NCBI GenBank assembly: GCA_036394315.1
Contig: DASWFI010000027.1
Coordinates: forward strand, 1-10,206
DNA length: 10,206 nt
Origin: DASWFI01 sp036394315
GTDB taxonomy: Bacteria; Patescibacteriota; Doudnabacteria; UBA920; O2-02-FULL-48-8
Direction: 5' to 3'
This document shows, in pieces, positions 6,307-10,206 of the stretch. The notes beneath the pieces are model-generated. The model was not told the origin of the DNA and did not search any database. It worked only from the letters and a program-made list of their open reading frames with translations. The position numbers were made by a program, and so were the translations under genes. Each line of letters opens with the position of its first letter. Position 1 is the stretch's first letter.

Positions 6307-7295
6307 TCCCACCTAAGCCTAAAATTGGAATAGCGCTTTCAGGCGCTTCTGGCCGCGCCATTGCTCATATTGCGGTTTTAGAAGTATTTCGCGAGAACAA
6401 TATCCCCATCGATTATATCGTGGGCTGCTCTTCCGGCGCGCTTATAGGAGCAAGTTTCGCTATAGGGACCATGGATCATCTCAAAAAATTTATGTTCGAG
6501 CTGACTTTTCCTAAAATGCTTCGGTTGTGGTCCACCAGAAAAGCAAAAGGAGGCATTTTTCATCTTAATGGGGAAAAAATGGAAGAGATGTTGGATGTTA
6601 TTACTCACGGACTGAATTTTGAGGACATCAACCATCCCAACCTTGGGTTTGTGGCCACTGATATCAATACAGGAGATCTGGTAACTCTTAAATCTGGAAG
6701 CATTAATAAAGCGTTTAAAGCTTCCGTGGCGGTTCCGGGACTTTTTGAACCCGTGGTTTGGGACAAATATTTATTGGTGGATGGGGGGCTCGTAAATATT
6801 GTTCCCACTTTGCCAGTGAAAGAAATGGGGGCAGATATCGTGATTGGCGTTAATTTGGCCGCGACTAAATTTATTTACGAAAAACGCATGCCAATCTGGC
6901 GCGGTTATAGATTTATAACACGGCTAATGGGTTTGCAATTTTTTCGCGAAAAAATTATGCCAAAACTTTCACCGAGACTGCTGCTTCGCATTGACAGCCA
7001 GTCTGACGTGCTGCAAGAAGAGGATATTAGGATTCCTGGCGTAATGTCGGTCTTATCCAAGACTATTGAGCATTCATTTCGAATCGAAGAGGAATGGGAT
7101 GAGTCACATGTTGCTTGCGATTTGATGCTGGAGCCGATAGTTAAGCATTTTGGTAAAACTGAATTTAGTAGCATGGAACAGATTTATCATGAAGGACGAA
7201 GATCGGCGCTAGCATCGGTCCCGGCAATTAAAAAATTAATCGAAGATTTTGAAAATCGTAAAGTTGAATCGATCCATGAATATCAAACAAGCTAA
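6303..7295 (+). CDS. Patatin-like phospholipase (RssA/YchK type)
   Basis: A 330-aa predicted serine acyl hydrolase with a patatin fold. The nucleophile elbow is GCSSG with S43, and the second catalytic residue is D160 in VDGG (159-162), giving the Ser-Asp dyad of the family. The oxyanion-hole loop reads SGASGRAIAHIAVL (13-26) where relatives have GGGxRG, so two glycines are replaced although the Arg is kept. Residues about 185-330 are a helical C-terminal extension. No signal peptide or membrane helix is evident, so it is probably cytoplasmic or peripheral to the membrane. Its ATG overlaps the murG TGA (ATGA) and no Shine-Dalgarno is visible, so it is probably coupled to murG. The substrate is unknown; phospholipid or another lipid acyl ester is the family expectation. 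Confidence 0.88.
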   Translation: MIPPKPKIGIALSGASGRAIAHIAVLEVFRENNIPIDYIVGCSSGALIGASFAIGTMDHLKKFMFELTFPKMLRLWSTRKAKGGIFHLNGEKMEEMLDVITHGLNFEDINHPNLGFVATDINTGDLVTLKSGSINKAFKASVAVPGLFEPVVWDKYLLVDGGLVNIVPTLPVKEMGADIVIGVNLAATKFIYEKRMPIWRGYRFITRLMGLQFFREKIMPKLSPRLLLRIDSQSDVLQEEDIRIPGVMSVLSKTIEHSFRIEEEWDESHVACDLMLEPIVKHFGKTEFSSMEQIYHEGRRSALASVPAIKKLIEDFENRKVESIHEYQTS

Positions 7296-8646
7296 AAATA
7301 TTTTTTGTTTGGGGATCGGTGGCATTGGGGTTTCCGGTCTGGCCAGGATTTTGTTTGCAATGGGAAAAAATGTTTCAGGAAATGATATAAAAGCATCGCA
7401 AGTTACCCAGGGCCTGATTGATCTTGGTATAAAAATTAGTATTGGACCTAATCCTTCCAAGCTCGAAGTCGTACCTGATTTGATAATTTATTCGCAGGAC
7501 GTGCCGGAAGAAGAAATTCGCAAGCTCCCTGGAGAAAAGTTAACGCAAGCGCAGGCGATTGGTGAATTGATGGAAGATAAATACGGAATCGGGGTTACCG
7601 GAACCAATGGCAAATCAACTTCCACTGCGATGTTGGGTTTAATTTTGGAGAAAGCGAAATTGGATCCGACGGTGTTGATCGGCTCCCTGCTTTCACCCAA
7701 AAATGAGTCTGAAAAGTTTAAGGCTAATGCCAGGTTAGGCCAAGGCAAGTTTTTTGTTGCCGAATCCGATGAATACCATCGCAAGATGCTAAGCAATAAA
7801 CCGCGAATGATCCTGGTGACAAATATCGCGGAAGATCACTTGGATTATTATAAGGATTTGAAAGATATTAAATCCGCGTTTATAGAATATATTCAATCAT
7901 TACCCAAAGATGGAATTTTGATTTACAACGCTGATGATCATAACACCGTGGAGGTGGGCAAACACGGGCTGTCGCATAAATTCACATTCGGCATTCATCA
8001 CTATGCTGATCTGCAGGCCATAAATCTCAAAGCAGAAAATGGCAAGCAAACGTTTGATCTGCATTTGAATGACGAGATGATCGGGCAAATCACGCTTTCG
8101 GTACCGGGACTGTTTAATGTATCCAATGCTTTGGCAGCAACACTCGCGGCTTTAAAACTCGGGGTGCCATTCGAAGTGATTAAGCAAGCGCTGGAAGAAT
8201 TTTCGGGCATCTGGCGGCGTTTCGAACAAGTGGGAACGCTCATGAGCAAGCCGGTGATTTCCGATTACGCCCATCATCCGGCGGCGATTACGGGAACAAT
8301 TGACGCAGCCAGACAATTTTATCCAGGGAAAGCGATTCTAATTGTTTTTCAGCCGCATCATCGCAACCGCACCAAAGCTTTGTTCGGTGAATTTGTCGAC
8401 TCACTAGTTATAGCTGATGAGATAATATTGCCTGAGATCTTTGATGTTGCAGGTCGCGAACACGGTGAAGAAATCAGCTCTCAAATGCTGGCCGAAGAAT
8501 TGAATAAAAAAGGCGCTAAGGCAACTTTCGCGAAAGATTTAAATGAAGCTGGAGAATTAATTAAACAAAAAGCCAAAGACTTCGACGTCGTGTTACTTAT
8601 GGGTGCCGGAGACATTGATTTATTGGCACGGAAGCTGGTAAAATAA
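7276..8646 (+). CDS. murC: MurC, UDP-N-acetylmuramate--L-alanine ligase
   Basis: MurC is the cytoplasmic ATP-dependent ligase that adds L-Ala to UDP-MurNAc, the first peptide-stem step. The 456-aa protein has all three Mur-ligase domains: an N-terminal UDP-binding Rossmann domain with GIGGIGVSGLA (13-23), an ATPase domain with P-loop GVTGTNGKST (106-115), ESDE (163-166) and TNIAEDHLDYY (182-192), and a C-terminal domain with RRFE (314-317), DYAHHP (330-335), FQPHHRNRT (358-366) and MGAGDI (442-447). DYAHHP and FQPH single out MurC. The P-loop has N-G-K-S where MurC usually has H-G-K-T, so it resembles MurD/E/F there. I chose ATG 7276 because the protein then starts at the family position; it overlaps the patatin gene by 20 bases. 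No Shine-Dalgarno is visible. Confidence 0.93.
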   Translation: MNIKQAKNIFCLGIGGIGVSGLARILFAMGKNVSGNDIKASQVTQGLIDLGIKISIGPNPSKLEVVPDLIIYSQDVPEEEIRKLPGEKLTQAQAIGELMEDKYGIGVTGTNGKSTSTAMLGLILEKAKLDPTVLIGSLLSPKNESEKFKANARLGQGKFFVAESDEYHRKMLSNKPRMILVTNIAEDHLDYYKDLKDIKSAFIEYIQSLPKDGILIYNADDHNTVEVGKHGLSHKFTFGIHHYADLQAINLKAENGKQTFDLHLNDEMIGQITLSVPGLFNVSNALAATLAALKLGVPFEVIKQALEEFSGIWRRFEQVGTLMSKPVISDYAHHPAAITGTIDAARQFYPGKAILIVFQPHHRNRTKALFGEFVDSLVIADEIILPEIFDVAGREHGEEISSQMLAEELNKKGAKATFAKDLNEAGELIKQKAKDFDVVLLMGAGDIDLLARKLVK

Positions 8647-8650
8647 CTAT

Positions 8651-8986
8651 ATGAATATAACAATCAAGGGCACAAACTTGAGTTTAACTCCTTCTATTAA
8701 GGAGTATGTCAGGGAAAAAGTGGGGAATTTGGAAAAGTTTATTGGTGCTATGGAAGCTAAGGTCGAGCTGGAGAGAGATAGGCACCATCAATCAGGTTTG
8801 GTTTTCCGCGCGGAAGTGATGTTGGTCCTGGGCGGCAAGCTTATGCGCGCCGAAGCCGGCGCGGAAGATATTTACGCCGCGGTAGATATGGTGATTCCGA
8901 AACTAAAAGAGCAAATCGGAAAGTATAAGGACAAAAAGCAAACTCTGCGCCGACGGGGCGCACGATCAGCGAAACGCAAAATCTAA
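8651..8986 (+). CDS. raiA: Short HPF/RaiA-type ribosome hibernation factor
   Basis: This 111-aa protein belongs to the HPF/YfiA (RaiA) family, which binds the decoding and tRNA sites of the 30S subunit and silences ribosomes in starvation. The family start MNITIKGTNLSLTPSIKEYV (1-20), a beta strand with RAEVMLVLGG, and AEDIYAAVDMVIPKLKEQIGKYK (75-97) are all recognisable. A strongly basic tail (98-111) could add rRNA contact. It is the short form, without the C-terminal dimerisation domain of long HPF. Sequence alone does not separate HPF from RaiA, so the symbol is approximate. It starts four bases after the murC stop and is the last gene before the terminator at 9002-9026. No Shine-Dalgarno sequence is visible. 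Confidence 0.92.
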   Translation: MNITIKGTNLSLTPSIKEYVREKVGNLEKFIGAMEAKVELERDRHHQSGLVFRAEVMLVLGGKLMRAEAGAEDIYAAVDMVIPKLKEQIGKYKDKKQTLRRRGARSAKRKI

Positions 8987-9001
8987 TCGCTGCCAAAAAA
9001 T

Positions 9002-9026
9002 ACATTAGCGAAAGCTAGTGTTTTTT
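9002..9026 (+). terminator. Rho-independent terminator of the glycan/mur operon
   Basis: ACATTAGC (9002-9009) pairs with GCTAGTGT (9014-9021) around a GAAA tetraloop, with one U-G wobble and a run of six T (9021-9026). An A run precedes it (8995-9000). The last T is also the first base of the TG element of the next promoter. Confidence 0.88.
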
Positions 9027-9034
9027 GATATAGT
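9026..9034 (+). promoter_or_regulatory. Extended -10 promoter of the zeta module
   Basis: TGATATAGT fits an extended -10 (TG, one base, TATAGT at 9029-9034, one base from consensus). No -35 is seen; its position falls in the terminator hairpin. The start would be near 9040-9042, giving a leader of about 38 nt before the zeta ATG. An 11-codon ORF (ATG 9039, stop 9072-9074) lies at the predicted transcript start. Confidence 0.55.
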
Positions 9035-9078
9035 AGTAATGAAACAATTTTACTTAACTATCAGATACTCATAAATTC

Positions 9079-9792
9079 ATGACTGATGAAGAAGTTCGTA
9101 TACAAGCCATTGAATTTGCTAAAAAGAATAAAGAAAAGATAGCCAAGAAGCTAACAGATCCCAATGTTTATGCTCCTAGTCGTTTTCCGATTTCTGTATT
9201 TATGGCCGGCTCTCCAGGTGCCGGTAAAACCGAATACTCAAAGAATTTGATAGAAATTTTAGAAAAAAATAAAGAACGTCGAGTAGTAAGAATTGATCCC
9301 GATGATGTGCGGTCACTAATACCCGGGTACACTGGAAGCAACTCGAATCTATTTCAGGGAGCTGCTTCATTGATTGTTGAAAAAATGCATGATCAGGTTT
9401 TGCATCGAGGACAACATTTTATTTTGGACGGAACACTTGCCAATTATGAAAAAGCAAAGGATAATATTAGACGCTCTCTTGAGCATAAACGAATTGTTCT
9501 TATTTTTTATTTATTTCAAAAGCCGGAAATTGCTTGGAAGTTTACTATAGCTAGAGAAAAAAAAGAAGGTAGAAATATTCCAAAATCCGCATTTATTGAG
9601 CAATTTTTAAGCTCCCATAAGACTGTCAATGAGATCCGAAAAGAATATGGCCGAGAAGTTTCTATTTATCTAGTGAAAACAGATTATGAAAAAAACACAG
9701 TTGAAAAATTAATTGAGATAACTCCTAGGTTATCCATTGACGAATATCTTGAAATGAAATATACTGGAGAAGTAATAGAAAGGTTATTATGA
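9079..9792 (+). CDS. Zeta-toxin-family kinase (UDP-GlcNAc kinase type)
   Basis: A 237-aa P-loop kinase of the zeta toxin family. Known members phosphorylate UDP-N-acetylglucosamine, which blocks peptidoglycan precursor synthesis. Visible are the Walker A motif AGSPGAGKT (43-51), RIDPDDVR (71-78) with D73/D75 at the position of the catalytic acidic residues, ILDGT (115-119), and the arginine-rich lid REKKEGR with R159 and R165. It carries both N- and C-terminal extensions around the kinase core. The region is more AT-rich than the mur operon, a possible sign of separate origin. No Shine-Dalgarno precedes ATG 9079, but no other start fits. Its stop overlaps the next small ORF as ATGA. It could be a toxin or a housekeeping sugar-nucleotide kinase; the sequence does not decide. 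Confidence 0.85.
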   Translation: MTDEEVRIQAIEFAKKNKEKIAKKLTDPNVYAPSRFPISVFMAGSPGAGKTEYSKNLIEILEKNKERRVVRIDPDDVRSLIPGYTGSNSNLFQGAASLIVEKMHDQVLHRGQHFILDGTLANYEKAKDNIRRSLEHKRIVLIFYLFQKPEIAWKFTIAREKKEGRNIPKSAFIEQFLSSHKTVNEIRKEYGREVSIYLVKTDYEKNTVEKLIEITPRLSIDEYLEMKYTGEVIERLL

Positions 9793-9947
9793 AAGAACTA
9801 AAAAAGATTACTGCTAAAACTCATAATACTGACAGATTTGCTGATTTTTTCAGAGAGGCATCCACTCAAGAAAAAGAAGAAGTTTTTCGAGAAGCAGCTA
9901 AAAGAGCCAACGAGGATCAGAGAGCAATTTTACAGGATTCAAAATAA
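9789..9947 (+). CDS. Small acidic/helical protein, candidate zeta antitoxin
   Basis: A 52-codon ORF begins MKELKKITAKTHNTDRFADF and ends with NEDQRAILQDSK. I do not recognise a named family. It is highly charged, and residues about 26-49 (TQEKEEVFREAAKRANEDQRAILQ) should form one amphipathic helix. Evidence that it is real: ATGA overlap with the zeta stop, intact frame, base composition like the zeta gene, and a terminator starting at its stop (9948-9975), so transcript and ORF end together. A small helical protein coupled to a zeta kinase is a natural antitoxin candidate, although the classical epsilon antitoxin is encoded upstream of zeta and is larger. To my recollection similar small ORFs follow zeta genes in other CPR genomes. 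Confidence 0.68.
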   Translation: MKELKKITAKTHNTDRFADFFREASTQEKEEVFREAAKRANEDQRAILQDSK

Positions 9948-9975
9948 TTCAAGAGCGCTAAAAGCGCTTTTTGAA
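9948..9975 (+). terminator. Rho-independent terminator of the zeta module
   Basis: AGCGC (9954-9958) pairs with GCGCT (9964-9968), followed by a run of five T (9968-9972). The outer bases TTCAAG and TTTTGAA can extend the stem with one bulge. It starts directly after the stop of the 52-codon ORF. Confidence 0.8.
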
Positions 9976-10039
9976 TGCCCTAACTCCCGCCGGTCGCAGA
10001 TTAGGCACATACACATATCATTGTTCACGATGTTGAGCC

Positions 10040-10071
10040 AAAAGATCATCACGTAAGTGTGGTGATCTTTT
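10040..10071 (+). terminator. Strong terminator-like hairpin
   Basis: AAAAGATCATCAC (10040-10052) pairs with GTGGTGATCTTTT (10059-10071) over 13 bp with one U-G wobble and a six-base loop, followed by TATTATTT. The A-rich and T-rich flanks make it plausible in both directions. No gene ends immediately upstream on the plus strand, so it may back up the terminator at 9948-9975 or serve the opposite strand. Confidence 0.7.
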
Positions 10072-10090
10072 ATTATTTCCTAACAGAAAA

Positions 10091-10128
10091 CCCCGGACAA
10101 GATTTCCGAAGGAAATCGTAGTCCGGGG
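10091..10128 (-). terminator. Two-tier hairpin, terminator-like on the minus strand
   Basis: The outer stem CCCCGGAC/GTCCGGGG (10091-10098 with 10121-10128) encloses an inner stem GATTTCC/GGAAATC (10101-10107 with 10111-10117) with a GAA triloop and small internal loops. AAAA at 10087-10090 reads as TTTT after the hairpin on the minus strand, so it could end a minus-strand transcript arriving from beyond the right edge. It could equally be an interspersed palindromic repeat. Confidence 0.5.
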
Positions 10129-10139
10129 ATGAATGGCGC

Positions 10140-10158
10140 ACCACGCCGAAGGCGTGGT
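10140..10158. repeat. Perfect 8-bp hairpin with the same CCGAAGG apex
   Basis: ACCACGCC (10140-10147) pairs perfectly with GGCGTGGT (10151-10158) around GAA. The seven central bases CCGAAGG are identical to the apex of the hairpin 33 bases earlier, while the outer arms differ. A pair of hairpins with a common tip suggests a REP-like or transposon-end structure; that is inference. Confidence 0.5.
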
Positions 10159-10206
10159 AAGCTGTTCACATGAGAATTCGGAAGCTAAATCACAGTGTCT
10201 ATCAAA

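Larger units (their letters stand above)
9976..10206. other. Intergenic tail with hairpins, no convincing gene
   Basis: About 230 bases hold no ORF I can support. They contain a weak imperfect stem (TGCCCTAA at 9976-9983 with TTAGGCA at 10001-10007), a strong terminator hairpin (10040-10071) and two hairpins with a shared apex (10091-10128 and 10140-10158). The heptamer TGTTCAC occurs twice (10022-10028, 10163-10169). The last 48 bases show nothing I recognise. Confidence 0.6.

Noticed and set aside
7249..7275. Alternative upstream start for murC
   Set aside because: It would add nine residues before the family-typical N-terminus, increase the overlap with the patatin gene and has no better ribosome site.
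9838..10056. 72-codon plus-strand ORF overlapping the small ORF behind zeta
   Set aside because: It lies in a different frame from the coupled 52-codon ORF, runs through its terminator and the next hairpin, lacks a ribosome site and has a lysine-rich low-complexity translation.
10018..10206. Minus-strand frame open for 62 codons from the right edge to a TGA
   Set aside because: It runs through three stable hairpins, including a terminator-like one, has no recognisable motif, and its length is compatible with chance. A partial transposase tail cannot be fully excluded without the adjoining sequence.
10091..10206. Possible structured RNA gene such as RNase P RNA or tmRNA at the right edge
   Set aside because: The hairpins are striking, but I could not find the conserved core motifs of either RNA, and the stretch is too short to decide.
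1..10206. CRISPR array, tRNA or rRNA genes
   Set aside because: No regularly spaced direct repeats, no tRNA cloverleaf pattern in the gaps, and nearly all remaining sequence is accounted for by protein-coding genes.

Overview
The window looks like a fragment of a small-genome bacterium, most likely a member of the Candidate Phyla Radiation (Patescibacteria). That is inference from several things seen together: very tight gene packing with start/stop overlaps, many genes without a Shine-Dalgarno site, a MurG with non-canonical donor-loop residues, a small glycine/arginine-rich RRM protein, and a zeta-type kinase followed by a tiny downstream ORF. TGA is used as an ordinary stop (for example at 4144-4146, 5225-5227 and 6304-6306), so the recoded Gracilibacteria/Absconditabacteria are excluded.

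Layout from left to right. (1) 2-1087: a complete IS481-type insertion sequence with perfect 13-bp inverted repeats. (2) 1091-1584: a sigma70-type promoter overlapped by a 19-bp palindrome, a structured 5' leader, a single-RRM RNA-binding protein and its terminator. (3) 1584-9026: one apparent operon of seven genes. In order these are a membrane polyprenyl-phosphate sugar-1-phosphate transferase, two GT4 glycosyltransferases, MurG, a patatin-like lipid acyl hydrolase, MurC and a short HPF/RaiA ribosome-hibernation factor. It starts from an extended -10 promoter interleaved with the preceding terminator, apparently giving a leaderless first gene, and ends at a GAAA-loop terminator. (4) 9026-9975: a more AT-rich two-gene module, a zeta-toxin-family kinase overlapping a 52-codon ORF that is a candidate antitoxin. 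(5) 9976-10206: about 230 bases without a convincing gene, holding one strong terminator hairpin and two unusual hairpins that share the same CCGAAGG apex.

How the genes fit together. The operon couples assembly of a lipid-linked surface glycan (sugar transferase plus two glycosyltransferases) to two peptidoglycan precursor steps: MurC adds L-Ala to UDP-MurNAc and MurG adds GlcNAc to lipid I. A predicted lipase lies between murG and murC, and a ribosome-silencing protein comes last, so envelope growth and translational dormancy would share a transcript. The zeta-type kinase next door belongs to a family that phosphorylates UDP-GlcNAc, the donor used by MurG.

The points most worth following up are the mutually exclusive hairpins upstream of the RRM gene, the two terminator/extended -10 overlaps, the small ORF behind the zeta gene, the patatin inside the mur operon, and the paired hairpins at the right edge. 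Almost everything else is a recognisable family, and no wholly new multi-gene system is evident.
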